64,000 bases of DNA from Sphingobacterium bovisgrunnientis (GCF_009829085.1 NZ_WUQY01000010.1:36699-100698); one strand, 5' to 3'. Positions 36,339 through 46,322 are shown, counted from the stretch's first letter. Numbers and translations are program-made. The notes: generated from the letters alone by a model not told the origin.

Positions 36339-37877
36339 ATGACAACAGAAACACAACAAACCAAAGGCATTTGGAAAGTTATTGGGGCTTCCTCACTTGG
36401 AACGCTCATTGAGTGGTACGACTTTTTTATCTTTGGTAGTTTATCTATCGTAATTTCAACCAAATTTTTCCCTGCTGACAATCCTACAGCAGCCTTTCTT
36501 TCGACCTTAGCAACTTTTGCAGCAGGATTTGTAGTTAGACCGTTTGGCGCATTATTTTTTGGCCGCCTAGGTGATATTATTGGAAGAAAATACACTTTTA
36601 TGGTCACATTACTGCTGATGGGTGGGGCTACTTTTCTTATTGGCTGTATTCCGAGTTATGAAACGATTGGTTTTTGGGCACCCGTACTAGTTCTTGTACT
36701 AAGATTACTTCAAGGTCTTGCTTTGGGAGGCGAATATGGTGGTGCTGCGACTTATGTAGCTGAGCATAGTCCCAAAGGTCAACGTGGGTATTGGACATCT
36801 TGGATTCAGACAACAGCAACATTTGGATTATTTGTATCCCTAATTGTTATTCTTATCACCCGAACTTTGATGAGCGAAGAGCAATTTGACGAATGGGGAT
36901 GGCGTGTACCGTTTTTATTATCTATTGCAATGGTGTATGTTTCCTATTTGATTCGTAAAAATATGGATGAATCACCTGAATTCAAGAAAGTGAAAGCAGA
37001 AGGAAAAACTTCTAAAAATCCACTAAAAGAAAGTTTTGGTAATAAATACAACCTTAAGTTCGTGTTGCTGGCTTTATTTGGCGCAGCGATGGGACAAGGT
37101 GTGGTATGGTATACAGGTCAGTTTTATTCTATGAGTTTCATGAAAACCGTCATGCATTTGCATACGGATCAAGCGGATATGATATTAGGAATTGCACTCC
37201 TTTGCGGAACGCCATTTTTTATTGTATTCGGATGGCTATCAGATAAAGTTGGTCGCAAATGGATTATGCTAACTGGGATGGCGTTAGCGCTATTGACGTA
37301 TCGTCCAATCTATGAGCAAATGTATCAATTGACAAATATTGAAAATAAGATAGAACTCGTTGATCAAAAAGAAGTAAGTAAAGAAACGATAGAAAAAGAT
37401 GATAAGCTAGTTTCGCAAATCATTACACAGCGTGTATATAACGACGGTACAATCACGAAAGAAATCATTACTAATCAACCAGAGAGTGAAATCAAAAAAG
37501 ATTTACACGGGCATCCTATTGTTCAACAAAAAACTACAGTTCATCTATCTGGAATGAACTATGTATTCTTAATTCTACTAATTTTTATTCAAATCATATA
37601 CATTACATTAGTGTATGGACCAATTGCTGCCTTCTTGGTAGAAATATTCCCAGTTAAGATTCGCTATACCTCGATGTCGCTTCCTTATCATATTGGTAAT
37701 GGTGTATTTGGAGGATTATTACCTGCAATATCAACCTATCTAGCCACTAACGCACAAACCATAAACGATGCTGAATATTATTTAGCAGGATTATGGTATC
37801 CAATAATTATATCAGCCGTATGTTTTATTATCGGCGCATTGTACATTAACAAGAATATTTACGCTAAAAATCAATAA
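36339..37877 (+). CDS. MFS transporter of the metabolite:H+ symporter (MHS) type
   Basis: 512 residues. Opening GASSLGTLIEWYDFFIFGS and RPFGALFFGRLGDIIGRKYT are MHS-family signatures (ProP/KgtP/ShiA relatives), as is LQGLALGGEYGGAATYVAEH. The second loop motif SDKVGRKWIML follows TM7. A hydrophilic insert of about 75 residues (roughly 325-395, starting near YQLTNIENKIELVDQ) sits between late TM helices; it is unusual for characterised MHS carriers. The substrate is probably an organic acid or betaine. It forms a pair with the 75-residue membrane protein 2 bases downstream. Confidence 0.88.
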   Translation: MTTETQQTKGIWKVIGASSLGTLIEWYDFFIFGSLSIVISTKFFPADNPTAAFLSTLATFAAGFVVRPFGALFFGRLGDIIGRKYTFMVTLLLMGGATFLIGCIPSYETIGFWAPVLVLVLRLLQGLALGGEYGGAATYVAEHSPKGQRGYWTSWIQTTATFGLFVSLIVILITRTLMSEEQFDEWGWRVPFLLSIAMVYVSYLIRKNMDESPEFKKVKAEGKTSKNPLKESFGNKYNLKFVLLALFGAAMGQGVVWYTGQFYSMSFMKTVMHLHTDQADMILGIALLCGTPFFIVFGWLSDKVGRKWIMLTGMALALLTYRPIYEQMYQLTNIENKIELVDQKEVSKETIEKDDKLVSQIITQRVYNDGTITKEIITNQPESEIKKDLHGHPIVQQKTTVHLSGMNYVFLILLIFIQIIYITLVYGPIAAFLVEIFPVKIRYTSMSLPYHIGNGVFGGLLPAISTYLATNAQTINDAEYYLAGLWYPIIISAVCFIIGALYINKNIYAKNQ

Positions 37878-37879
37878 AA

Positions 37880-38107
37880 ATGGAATCTATAAAAAAGATA
37901 TTAGGAATAGTTTGGATTATATTAGCCATTTTGACAGCGTATTTCTGCATTGTACAATTTGGTTTTCCTAAACTGCAGACAGGTCTCCAAGAAGATCTAG
38001 TTTTTGGGATAATAATTGTGTTTGTTTTGACACCAATAGTCTCCATTGGATTGGGAGTTTTTGGATACTTTGCCCTAAAAGGCGAATTCGACGACAACAA
38101 AATGTAA
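37880..38107 (+). CDS. Small two-TM membrane protein paired with MFS transporter
   Basis: 75 residues with two TM helices (ILGIVWIILAILTAYFCIV; DLVFGIIIVFVLTPIVSIGLG) and an acidic tail. It begins 2 bases after the transporter stop, so it is likely an accessory or stabilising subunit; that role is inferred from position only. It resembles small proteins seen beside MHS transporters in Bacteroidota. Confidence 0.75.
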   Translation: MESIKKILGIVWIILAILTAYFCIVQFGFPKLQTGLQEDLVFGIIIVFVLTPIVSIGLGVFGYFALKGEFDDNKM

Positions 38108-38154
38108 TTTTTCCAACTGAACATCAGCATGATAGGAAGATAAGAGCGATTTAC

Positions 38155-38185
38155 TTTTGAAAATCTCAAAATTTTCCTACTTTTG
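38155..38185 (+). promoter_or_regulatory. Promoter of the SRP RNA gene
   Basis: TTTTG at 38155-38159 and TACTTTTG (TAnnTTTG) at 38178-38185, spacer 18, ending 2 bases before the RNA 5' helix. This is a good match to the Bacteroidota house-keeping promoter. Confidence 0.75.
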
Positions 38186-38187
38186 TG

Positions 38188-38291
38188 GTGGGTAAGTCCT
38201 TTACGACCAGCTCCCTTTGACTCCCCCAGGATGGGAACATAGCAAGGGTATTAGGTTGAGCGGTGCGATAAAGGGAGCTTGCCCACTTTTT
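38188..38291 (+). ncRNA. ffs: Bacterial small SRP RNA (4.5S type)
   Basis: A 100-base hairpin: closing helix GTGGGTAAG (38188-38196) with CTTGCCCAC (38278-38286), then AGCTCCCTTT with AAAGGGAGCT, and an apical domain IV with the GGAA tetraloop flanked by the conserved asymmetric internal loop (CAGGATGGGAACATAGCAA). A T5 run follows as terminator. The RNA pairs with Ffh to target membrane proteins. Its identity rests on the domain IV pattern and the full-length stem. Confidence 0.88.
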
Positions 38292-38398
38292 GTTTCTATA
38301 CTTTTCTACTTCCCCAAAATCCTTCATCACTTTTAGCCTTTTAGTTTTACTTTTAGCATATCTTTTCGTTTATTTGTAGTTCGAACAAACACGATTAT

Positions 38399-39241
38399 AT
38401 GAGTTGGTTTAAAAGAAATAAAGCAGGGATTAATACTGCAACAGCAAATAAAAAAGAGGCTCCTGATGGGATGTGGGACAAATGTCCTTCGTGTAAGAAA
38501 CCTCTTTTGAATCTAGAACAAATCGAGAACAAATACGTGTGTCAATATTGTGATTACCACATCCGCATTGGTTCTGCAGCATATTTCTCTATTTTATTTG
38601 ACGACAATCAGTTTACAGAATTATTCCCTAATTTGACAGCTGGTGACCCTTTACAGTTTATTGATAGCAAGCCTTATCATGAGCGATTGGTAGAAAGTCA
38701 AAAGAAAACAGGTCTTAAAGATGCTTTGCGCTCGGGACATGGTAAATTGAATGGACACGAAATCGTGATTGCTTGTATGGACTTCAACTTCATCGGTGGT
38801 TCGATGGGTTCGGTAGTCGGCGAGAAAATCGCTCGATCAATAGATTTTTGCTTGGAACATAAATTACCATTTATGTTGATTTCAAAATCTGGTGGTGCGC
38901 GTATGATGGAAGCTGCATTTTCGTTAATGCAAATGGCTAAAACTTCAGCTAAATTAGCTTTATTGAGCCAAGCTAAATTACCTTATATCTGTTTATTGAC
39001 TGACCCTACTACTGGAGGTGTAACAGCTTCATATGCGATGTTAGGCGATATCAATATCGCTGAACCAGGTGCTTTAATTGGTTTTGCGGGCCCTCGGGTC
39101 ATCAAAGAAACAATTAAGAAAGATCTTCCGAAAGGTTTCCAAACTTCGGAATTCGTATTAGAACACGGTTTCCTAGATTTTATCGTAGATAGAAGACAAC
39201 TTAAAGAAAAAGTTTCAACTTTCTTGAAGTTGGTAAAATAA
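38399..39241 (+). CDS. accD: Acetyl-CoA carboxylase carboxyltransferase subunit beta
   Basis: 280 residues. It carries out carboxyl transfer to acetyl-CoA to form malonyl-CoA. An N-terminal four-Cys zinc ribbon ([21 protein letters not shown]) precedes the crotonase-like domain ([66 protein letters not shown]). The alpha subunit is not in this window. It is monocistronic with a terminator after it. Confidence 0.95.
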   Translation: MSWFKRNKAGINTATANKKEAPDGMWDKCPSCKKPLLNLEQIENKYVCQYCDYHIRIGSAAYFSILFDDNQFTELFPNLTAGDPLQFIDSKPYHERLVESQKKTGLKDALRSGHGKLNGHEIVIACMDFNFIGGSMGSVVGEKIARSIDFCLEHKLPFMLISKSGGARMMEAAFSLMQMAKTSAKLALLSQAKLPYICLLTDPTTGGVTASYAMLGDINIAEPGALIGFAGPRVIKETIKKDLPKGFQTSEFVLEHGFLDFIVDRRQLKEKVSTFLKLVK

Positions 39242-39250
39242 CAACTTACA

Positions 39251-39281
39251 ACAAAGGTCATTCACATGGAATGACCTTTGT
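39251..39281. terminator. Bidirectional terminator between accD and ATPase gene
   Basis: Arms ACAAAGGTCATTC (39251-39263) and GAATGACCTTTGT (39269-39281), 5-base loop. The convergent ATPase gene ends 4 bases beyond. Confidence 0.88.
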
Positions 39282-39284
39282 CTT

Positions 39285-40013
39285 TTATAATAAACCTAAC
39301 TCTTTCAATATTCGTTCAGGATTATTCAGAAAAAACTTAGTCAGACGGTATTGGTCAGTATCTTCATAAGCTACTTTTTGGATTCCTTTTTCATCCAATT
39401 GCCAAATTTCAGCTCCGGGATATGCCAACAAGATTGGCGAGTGTGTTGCAATGATAAACTGAGATTTTTGTGATAACAACTCCTTAAACCGTACCATCAT
39501 ATTCATTTGCCGAGATAAGGAAAGTGCCGATTCAGGTTCATCTAAAATATATAATCCATCACCCCAGAATCTATTGTGCAATAATGCCATAAAACTTTCC
39601 CCATGAGAACAATGGTGCAGAGAATGTCCATATGCTCTTTCTAAATAACCGTCACTATCACCATATAGTCTACTCACCTCACTCGCTACGTTATAAAAAC
39701 TTTCTGCGCGCAGAAAATAACCATCCTTATTTCGCCACGCTGTACGTGTAATCTTTAAATCTTCAAATAATGCGGAATGGGAATTCATCGTTTCGAAATT
39801 AAAATTTCGACTTCCTCCTTCGGGATTAAATCCTGCTTGAATAGCTATGGCTTCTACTAATGTAGATTTGCCCATACCATTCTCGCCCACTATGAATGTA
39901 ATAGGGTTCGTAAATTCTAATTCAGTAAGGTTGCGAAGAGCCTTAATATTATAAGGATAAGCCTTTCGTTCCCTTTTCGGTTTTAGGTTTCTTATTTTGG
40001 ATATATAAATCAT
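39285..40013 (-). CDS. ABC-like AAA-family ATPase (COG3910-type), stand-alone
   Basis: 242 residues. Walker A FIVGENGMGKSTLVEAIA near residue 45, signature-like CSHGESFMALL, Walker B GLYILDEPESALSLSRQM, and the H-loop IATHSPILLAYP. The pattern is SMC/RecF/OLD-like rather than transporter-like. There is no nuclease or coiled-coil partner beside it, so a defence role is not supported; predicted ATPases of this kind are widespread and uncharacterised. Confidence 0.78.
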   Translation of the reverse strand: MIYISKIRNLKPKRERKAYPYNIKALRNLTELEFTNPITFIVGENGMGKSTLVEAIAIQAGFNPEGGSRNFNFETMNSHSALFEDLKITRTAWRNKDGYFLRAESFYNVASEVSRLYGDSDGYLERAYGHSLHHCSHGESFMALLHNRFWGDGLYILDEPESALSLSRQMNMMVRFKELLSQKSQFIIATHSPILLAYPGAEIWQLDEKGIQKVAYEDTDQYRLTKFFLNNPERILKELGLL

Positions 40014-40060
40014 TATTTAAAAACGATATGATTTAAATATAGCTACAAAATATTATTCCA

Positions 40061-40405
40061 CTATATGTATCTCCAAAAACTCCAAAGCTTTCTTTGTTTT
40101 AAATAGTTAATATTATTCTGATTCGCATAAGCTTCACGCTCAAAAGAAATATTACGATAAGCTTTATCAAAGTTTCTGTGTTGGAAATAACGAACAATAA
40201 ATTCTGCTAAATACCAGAAATAAAAAGGAATAACTACCAATTCCAAGGCTTGAATCAAGTGAATTCGCTCGTGGTTAAGCAAAACATTATCAACTTTCAG
40301 CCCTGCTCTTCTTAAAAAAATAAAAGGAAAAATCGTAATCGCTTCAGCCTTACCAAATGAAAAAACTTTAGTCCAAAACTTACTTACAAATACTTTACCT
40401 TTCAT
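40061..40405 (-). CDS. Small membrane-associated HExxH protein, 114 residues
   Basis: A conserved-looking protein with HERIH at residues 45-49 (in VLLNHERIHLIQALELVVIP), a hydrophobic stretch (LVVIPFYFWYLAEFIV) directly after, and FEREAYAN near 88-95 that could supply a third metal ligand (Glu89 or Glu91). This is the minimal zincin layout, with the metal site next to a membrane helix. I recall similar unannotated proteins in other Bacteroidota. Peptidase activity is inferred only from the motif. Confidence 0.6.
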   Translation of the reverse strand: MKGKVFVSKFWTKVFSFGKAEAITIFPFIFLRRAGLKVDNVLLNHERIHLIQALELVVIPFYFWYLAEFIVRYFQHRNFDKAYRNISFEREAYANQNNINYLKQRKLWSFWRYI

Positions 40406-40470
40406 GAACTCAATTATAGATGAAAATGTACAACAATTATTCCTAACTTTAATATTTGCGACATAGGTTG

Positions 40471-40478
40471 TATATTTG
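40471..40478 (+). promoter_or_regulatory. Candidate -7 box (TATATTTG) of the MerR gene
   Basis: TAnnTTTG match 27 bases before ATG 40506. It overlaps a TTG at 40476 that might otherwise be taken as a start, which supports the downstream ATG. Confidence 0.45.
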
Positions 40479-40505
40479 TTATCTTTAAGAAAAACACGTG
40501 CGGGT

Positions 40506-40841
40506 ATGCCTTACAAAGAACGAGAAATAAATAAATTGTACTATACAATGGGAGAAGTTACTGAAATGTTCGGTGTGAACGCTTCTCAAGTTCGTTTTTA
40601 TGAGCGTGAATTTGACATTCTTCAACCTAAGAAGAATAAAAAAGGAAATCGTCTTTTCACGCAAGAGGATATTGCAAACTTGAAAATCATCTTTAATTTG
40701 GTGAAAGACAAAGGCTATACACTACAAGGTGCTCGTGAATATTTGAAAACAAATAAATCCGAAGCAAAAGAGAACCAACGTGTTGTCGATTCTCTAGAGC
40801 GTCTGAAATCTTTCTTGATTGAAGTTCGCGATAGTTTGTAA
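40506..40841 (+). CDS. MerR-family transcriptional regulator
   Basis: 111 residues from ATG 40506. The winged-helix DNA-binding part is complete: KLYYTMGEVTEMFGVNASQVRFYEREFD, FTQEDIANLKIIFNLVKDKG. The C-terminus is short and lacks a recognisable effector-binding domain or the Cys residues of metal-sensing MerR proteins. It ends one base before the convergent phosphoesterase stop. Target unknown. Confidence 0.85.
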   Translation: MPYKEREINKLYYTMGEVTEMFGVNASQVRFYEREFDILQPKKNKKGNRLFTQEDIANLKIIFNLVKDKGYTLQGAREYLKTNKSEAKENQRVVDSLERLKSFLIEVRDSL

Positions 40842-40842
40842 A

Positions 40843-41337
40843 CTATCTGTTTGCTAATTCAATCACTTCCAAATTTTCTATTTTTCCAGCATTTAGCTCA
40901 AAACGCATTAATGTTCTTACTGTGTGCCAACCGTGCTTTCCAGCAGCGCCAGGATTAAGGTGTAATACTTGCAATTTTTGGTCGTACTGTACTTTCAAAA
41001 TATGTGAATGTCCACAGATAAAAAGTTTCGGTGGATTTTTGATAATCTCAGCTTTTATTAATGAAGAATATCGTCCTGGATAGCCTCCTATATGTGTCAT
41101 CCACACATCTACCCCTTCACATTCGAACCGTAGATGTTCAGGACAGTGCAACTGAATAGTTTTGTTATCTATATTACCGTACACTCCACGGAAAGGTTTG
41201 AAAGCTTCTAATTTCTCGACTACATCGTACGAACCAAAATCTCCTGCATGCCAGACTTCATCACAATACTTGAAATGGGTAAAAACCGCATCATCCAAAT
41301 AGCTGTGTGTATCGGAAATCAATCCTATTTTTTTCAT
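40843..41337 (-). CDS. Metallophosphoesterase, YfcE/MJ0936 type
   Basis: 164 residues with the calcineurin-like metal motifs in order: LISDTHSYLDD, VWHAGDFGSYD, GVYGNIDN, MTHIGGYPG, FICGHSHILKVQ, LNPGAAGKHG. It is a small cytoplasmic phosphodiesterase or phosphatase; the in vivo substrate is unknown. It starts 4 bases after the trmN6-like stop, so they share a transcript. Confidence 0.88.
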   Translation of the reverse strand: MKKIGLISDTHSYLDDAVFTHFKYCDEVWHAGDFGSYDVVEKLEAFKPFRGVYGNIDNKTIQLHCPEHLRFECEGVDVWMTHIGGYPGRYSSLIKAEIIKNPPKLFICGHSHILKVQYDQKLQVLHLNPGAAGKHGWHTVRTLMRFELNAGKIENLEVIELANR

Positions 41338-41341
41338 AGTG

Positions 41342-42049
41342 TTAAAAAGCTAAAAAGAATGGTTTTAATATTGTTCGGTATGCTTCAGAATAAACACTCT
41401 TTTCTTGGTAAATCACAAACTCTTCCTTCTTAAATGCTTCTGTTGTTTGTCTACTAAGTGAGATTATATTTCTAATAACATCCGAATCCGAAAAGGATTT
41501 TATAGCAACCAACTTGATCAAATGCAATCCCTGACGCTTACCTTCATTAATGACGTATTCGGCTAATTCATTTGGTAGAATCAGATCCAACTGACCTTTG
41601 TCCGATAAATTTGTCTTAGCAAAATCTAAAAGTTTTTTAAAAAAATCAAAATCTGCGTGACGAGCTATTTTTTTTCGTGCATCCGGATTATGCAATGAAT
41701 TGGTATAAAAAGGCGGATTACTTACAATTAAATCATATTTATTAGCCACTTGCAAATCTTCGAAAGACCCTAAATTTCCTTGAATACGCGAAGCAAAAGG
41801 GGAATTCTTAAAATTGTCAAGCGAAGTCTGGTATGCTTCTATATCAATTTCGACAGCGTCGATATTTGCATCCTGAAAACGCTGTGCTAACATTAGCGCA
41901 ATTACACCCGTACCTGTTCCTATATCCAATATGCGATAAGGGTTATTTGCTTGTACATACGCACCCAACAATACACCATCCGTATTGATTTTCATCGCAC
42001 ATCCTTCCTGATTTATTTCAAACTCTTTAAACCTAAATACTGATCCCAT
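41342..42049 (-). CDS. trmN6: tRNA1(Val) (adenine37-N6)-methyltransferase-like enzyme
   Basis: 235 residues from ATG 42049. SAM motif ILDIGTGTGVIALMLAQRF, then the N6-adenine catalytic motif SNPPFYTNSL (NPPF) and MKINTDGVLLGAYV near the N-terminus, all as in YfiC/TrmN6. It would modify A37 of tRNA-Val. A TTG codon upstream overlaps a promoter-like box and was rejected as start. Confidence 0.85.
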   Translation of the reverse strand: MGSVFRFKEFEINQEGCAMKINTDGVLLGAYVQANNPYRILDIGTGTGVIALMLAQRFQDANIDAVEIDIEAYQTSLDNFKNSPFASRIQGNLGSFEDLQVANKYDLIVSNPPFYTNSLHNPDARKKIARHADFDFFKKLLDFAKTNLSDKGQLDLILPNELAEYVINEGKRQGLHLIKLVAIKSFSDSDVIRNIISLSRQTTEAFKKEEFVIYQEKSVYSEAYRTILKPFFLAF

Positions 42050-42055
42050 GTCTAA

Positions 42056-42063
42056 CAAAGGTA
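42056..42063 (-). promoter_or_regulatory. Candidate -7 box (TACCTTTG) of the trmN6-like gene
   Basis: Minus-strand TAnnTTTG ending 6 bases before ATG 42049, implying a near-leaderless mRNA. Confidence 0.45.
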
Positions 42064-42121
42064 GCCAATTTACAATTTAAGAACTTGAATTTAATGCATA
42101 CTTTAGTATAAAATAACCAAT

Positions 42122-43246
42122 ATGAAATTACAAATCATCCTTGCATACTTACTTTTTTCAATTACGTCCATTCCAGTAATTTATGGTCAAAATGCCTGTG
42201 AAAATATTATAACCATAACGGTAGAAAAATTACCTCAACTCTTGAAAAACAATGACTATCAGGAAATCGACAACAAGCTCAACACAATCGAAGCGACCTG
42301 TGGCCTTTCGGAGTTCACCCTACGAACGCGTATTATTTACCAAATCATAAACAGAGAAAACTCACAGGAAAATCGTCAAAAGTATCTTCGTAATAGATTT
42401 GATCGGATACTTATTATTCGTTGGGACGATTCCTATCTATCAGACCATCAAGAAATTTTTCTTGCGCACAAGAAAAATTATGAATATATCCCAATGAGAC
42501 ATCCCGTAGATTCACTCTTAAAAATCAAAGCCTCATCCATTTTAAATTCTCTAAGCTATAAGGATATTGATATCGAAGAAAAAGCTTTATTGTATCTATT
42601 CAAAGATGATATTGAGACGTATACTAGTATAACTGAAGCACAATACAACGAGAAGAAAAAAGTAGAAATGCGTTCTAAAGAGGCTGAGAACAAATATAAA
42701 TCTACATTTGGTTTGCATACAGGGGTATTTATGCCTCTTGGTGAAAATGACTTTTTTGGAAAATATGTTACAGGGGGTGTTTCTTATATGGGTCCATTTT
42801 CTAATGACTTTGTTCTTGACCTACACTATAAATTTAGAGTTCACCCCAAGTCTCGTGTATTTGATTTTAGATATAAAGACAACATAAGGGAAGTAGACGC
42901 TATTACCAGTCATGTCATATCCATAGGAGCGGGATATAAATTATTGGATAAGAATAAATTTATTATTTTACCAAAGGTAAATCTTGGGCTGGGTTTTATA
43001 TGGACAGGATTATCCGAAAAAGAATATGGAGAGGACGATGAAGGCAATGAAACTGAAACTCTAAGACTACGTAATGTAAATACCCTGCACTCTACTATCG
43101 GAATTACCTTTATGAGGCATGTATACGATAATATTTATTTTGGATTTGAGAGCAATTTACACTTAATTCCTTACCAATGGGATAGCCGCTTGCAATCACC
43201 TATCCCATCCAAATATGCTTCGCTAGAGTTTTTTGTACGTTTTTAG
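42122..43246 (+). CDS. Exported protein with C-terminal beta-barrel-like domain
   Basis: 374 residues. Signal peptide ([19 protein letters not shown]), then a helical domain to about residue 190 with two cysteines (CENI, ATCGL), then alternating strands ([48 protein letters not shown]) ending in FFVRF, typical of outer-membrane barrels. I do not recognise the family. Convergent with mutS, overlapping it by 4 bases. Confidence 0.7.
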   Translation: MKLQIILAYLLFSITSIPVIYGQNACENIITITVEKLPQLLKNNDYQEIDNKLNTIEATCGLSEFTLRTRIIYQIINRENSQENRQKYLRNRFDRILIIRWDDSYLSDHQEIFLAHKKNYEYIPMRHPVDSLLKIKASSILNSLSYKDIDIEEKALLYLFKDDIETYTSITEAQYNEKKKVEMRSKEAENKYKSTFGLHTGVFMPLGENDFFGKYVTGGVSYMGPFSNDFVLDLHYKFRVHPKSRVFDFRYKDNIREVDAITSHVISIGAGYKLLDKNKFIILPKVNLGLGFIWTGLSEKEYGEDDEGNETETLRLRNVNTLHSTIGITFMRHVYDNIYFGFESNLHLIPYQWDSRLQSPIPSKYASLEFFVRF

Positions 43247-45849
43247 CTTTTTAATACACGTTGAATTTCGTCTAATTTCATCAATGCTTCGACTGGAGTC
43301 AATGTATTCACATCCAGATTATTCAACATGTCACGAATTTTCTCCAAAACTGGGTCATCAATTGCAAACATTTGCAATTGATGCGCTTGTTTTTGTATTT
43401 TGCGCATACTGTCTTTGATTTTCTCACCGCCTGTACGCTCTTGCTCAAGACGCTTCAATATTTCCGAAGCACGACCTATTAATTTAGGTGGCATACCTGC
43501 CAATTTAGCCACATGAATACCAAAGCTATGCTCTGAACCTCCAGGCATTAACTTGCGCAAGAAAATCACTTTGTTGTTCAACTCTTTCACGGTGACATTG
43601 AAATTCTTTATGCGTGGCATCGAATTATTCAGCTCATTCAATTCATGGTAGTGCGTAGCAAATAAGGTCTTCGCTCGTGCGGATGGATGATTGTGTAAAA
43701 ATTCGGCTATAGCCCAAGCAATGGAAATACCATCATATGTGCTCGTACCACGGCCAATTTCATCCAATAAAATCAATGAGCGATCTGAAAGATTATTCAT
43801 GATGCTTGCAGTCTCGTTCATCTCCACCATAAAAGTAGATTCACCAGAGGAAAGATTATCCGAAGCACCAACACGCGTAAATATCTTATCCACCAAACCA
43901 ATAGAAGCTTCCTTTGCAGGTACAAAAGATCCAATTTGCGCCATCAAGACAATCAAACCAGTTTGACGAAGTAAAGCTGACTTACCCGCCATATTAGGAC
44001 CTGTGATTATTATGATTTGCTGTGTATCAGGATCCAAATACGTATCATTCGTGATGTAATCCTCACCTATTGGTAAGTTTCGCTCAATCACAGGATGACG
44101 ACCACCTTTAATATCCAAAATTTTAGAATCTGAAATTTCGGGCTTGACATAGTAATTTTTCTGCGCGATAGTGGCAAAATTCAAGAGCACATCTAATTTT
44201 GCAATTAATTGTGCATTGAGCTGAATGGGCTTTATGTATTCCGATATGGAAACTAGTAATTCGCCATAAATTCTATTCTCAATGACTTGAATTTTTTCTT
44301 CAGCACCTAAAATTTGATCTTCATATTCCTTTAGTTCTTCAGTAATATAACGCTCTGCATTAACTAGCGTTTGCTTACGAATCCAGCCTTCAGGAACTTT
44401 ATCTTTGTGTGTATTGGTCACTTCAAGGTAGTAGCCAAACACATTATTGAATGCTATTTTTAAGGAAGGAATACCTGTTGCTTCGGCTTCACGCTTTTGG
44501 ATTTCTAACAAATATCCTTTACCACCAAAAGCAACTTTTCTCAACTTATCCAAATCTGCATCTACACCATCTGCAATTACATTTCCCTTATTCAATAATA
44601 CAGGTGGTTCTGCATGAATCGTATGTTCAATTTTTTCACGGATTATAGTGCAAGTATTCAACTGCTCTGAAATCATGCGTAATGATTCTGATTCAGCTAC
44701 ATTTGTTAACTGTTTAAGCTTTTCAATAGCATATAACGAGCGCTTCAACTGCGTAATCTCACGAGGATTGGCTTTTAATAAACCTATTTTTGAAATTAAT
44801 CGTTCTAAATCACCTACTTGTTTGATTTCTCGAATTAAATCTTCGCGCAGTTGTGTATTTTTATAAAAATACTCCACCACATTTAATCGCTCTTGAATAG
44901 ACTTGCGGTCTTTCAGGGGCATGACAATCCAACGTTTCAGCAGACGCGCACCCATCGGCGATGAAGTATCATCCAACACATCCGACAAAGTAATCGCATT
45001 CTCATTGGGTGAGCCAATCAATTCTAAATTTCGAATTGTAAATCGATCCAGCCACATGTAGCGATCTTCCTCAATTCTAGAAATATGAGAAATATGTTGC
45101 AGATTACGGTGTTCCGTTTCATTCAAATAATGCAATGCAACACCTGCCGCCACTATCCCAACTAGCATCCGGTCAATACCAAAACCTTTGAAGGAATTAA
45201 CTTCAAAGTGTTTTAGTAAAGTTTCGGTAGCATAATCACCCGAATATGGCCATTCGTCTAAATAATAGGTATAATAAGAAGAGCCAAACTGCTCTAAGAA
45301 TTCTTTAGATTGCTTTCTTGACATTATTACTTCGGTCGGTTTAAAACCTTGAAGTAATTTATCCACATAATTCACTGACCCTTGCGCAACTAAAAATTCG
45401 CCAGTTGAGATATCTAAAAATGAAACGCCGACAATAGTCTTATCAAAATATATAGATGCTAAATAATTGTTGGATTTTTGCTGAACGATATTATCACTGT
45501 ACGACACACCTGGCGTAACCAATTCGGTAACTCCACGTTTCACAATAGTTTTAGTTTGCTTGGGATCTTCCAATTGATCACATATTGCTACGCGACAACC
45601 CGCACGCACTAATTTTGGCAAATAAGTTTCCAACGAGTGATGCGGAAAACCAGCGAGTGCAGTTTCAGACTCAGTACCATTTCCCCTTTTGGTTTGGACA
45701 ATACCCAAAATTCCGGCAGCTTTGATCGCATCTTCACCAAAAGTTTCGTAAAAATCGCCTACACGAAATAACAATAATGCACCTGGATATTTAGCTTTGA
45801 TGCTATTATATTGCTGCATTAGAGGAGTTTCTTTCTTTGCCTTTGCCAA
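43243..45849 (-). CDS. mutS: DNA mismatch repair protein MutS
   Basis: 868 residues. Mismatch-contact motif in [15 protein letters not shown] near residue 30, connector and lever domains, Walker [18 protein letters not shown] near 617, [15 protein letters not shown], Walker [17 protein letters not shown], and the HTH dimer end. The start is TTG 45849: the first residues after it ([14 protein letters not shown]) match the usual Bacteroidota MutS N-terminus and no nearer ATG keeps them; the next ATG is residue 11. Confidence 0.95.
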   Translation of the reverse strand: MAKAKKETPLMQQYNSIKAKYPGALLLFRVGDFYETFGEDAIKAAGILGIVQTKRGNGTESETALAGFPHHSLETYLPKLVRAGCRVAICDQLEDPKQTKTIVKRGVTELVTPGVSYSDNIVQQKSNNYLASIYFDKTIVGVSFLDISTGEFLVAQGSVNYVDKLLQGFKPTEVIMSRKQSKEFLEQFGSSYYTYYLDEWPYSGDYATETLLKHFEVNSFKGFGIDRMLVGIVAAGVALHYLNETEHRNLQHISHISRIEEDRYMWLDRFTIRNLELIGSPNENAITLSDVLDDTSSPMGARLLKRWIVMPLKDRKSIQERLNVVEYFYKNTQLREDLIREIKQVGDLERLISKIGLLKANPREITQLKRSLYAIEKLKQLTNVAESESLRMISEQLNTCTIIREKIEHTIHAEPPVLLNKGNVIADGVDADLDKLRKVAFGGKGYLLEIQKREAEATGIPSLKIAFNNVFGYYLEVTNTHKDKVPEGWIRKQTLVNAERYITEELKEYEDQILGAEEKIQVIENRIYGELLVSISEYIKPIQLNAQLIAKLDVLLNFATIAQKNYYVKPEISDSKILDIKGGRHPVIERNLPIGEDYITNDTYLDPDTQQIIIITGPNMAGKSALLRQTGLIVLMAQIGSFVPAKEASIGLVDKIFTRVGASDNLSSGESTFMVEMNETASIMNNLSDRSLILLDEIGRGTSTYDGISIAWAIAEFLHNHPSARAKTLFATHYHELNELNNSMPRIKNFNVTVKELNNKVIFLRKLMPGGSEHSFGIHVAKLAGMPPKLIGRASEILKRLEQERTGGEKIKDSMRKIQKQAHQLQMFAIDDPVLEKIRDMLNNLDVNTLTPVEALMKLDEIQRVLKS

Positions 45850-45959
45850 TGGAAAATAAATTTTAGTTGAAGCGTAAAAATAAGATAAAACCCGTGATTT
45901 GGCAAGCGCTAATAAAGCTTTAATTTAAGCTAAAAACCGTGGAAAAATTATTAATTCTT

Positions 45960-46322
45960 TTATTTTCTTAATATTTTTTCCATTTTTTTTCCCTTTGCCA
46001 ATTCATCGACTACCTTATCCAAATAACGTACTTTTTGTGTCAATGGATTTACTATATCTTGAATCTTATAGCCACAGATACTTCCAGTTATCAAATGTGC
46101 ATTTTCATTTAGCTTTGCAGATTCAAAAAATTGTTCAAAAGTTGATTTATCCGCTATATGTTGTTGTAATTCTTGTTCAGAAAAACCAGTCAACCAACAT
46201 ATTACTTCGTGCAGCTCAGCAATTGATCTATCTTTTTTTTCGACTTTAGTGACATAATGTGGATAAACAGAAGCAAAAGTCATTTTAACTATGCGTTCAT
46301 CATGATGGCTCGTATCTTTCAT
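45960..46322 (-). CDS. DUF2200 family protein
   Basis: 120 residues. VKMTFASVYPHYVTKVEKKD and EVICWLTGFSEQEL are the DUF2200 signature; the C-terminus is basic (ELAKGKKMEKILRK). It is a small cytoplasmic protein without known function. It is transcribed divergently from mtgA, with a repeat-rich gap between them, and carries an A8 run in its coding strand (KVEKKDR). Confidence 0.82.
   Translation of the reverse strand: MKDTSHHDERIVKMTFASVYPHYVTKVEKKDRSIAELHEVICWLTGFSEQELQQHIADKSTFEQFFESAKLNENAHLITGSICGYKIQDIVNPLTQKVRYLDKVVDELAKGKKMEKILRK

Noticed and set aside
39285..40013. ATPase as part of an anti-phage defence system
   Set aside because: The ATPase is alone, with no nuclease, toxin or RT partner on either side.
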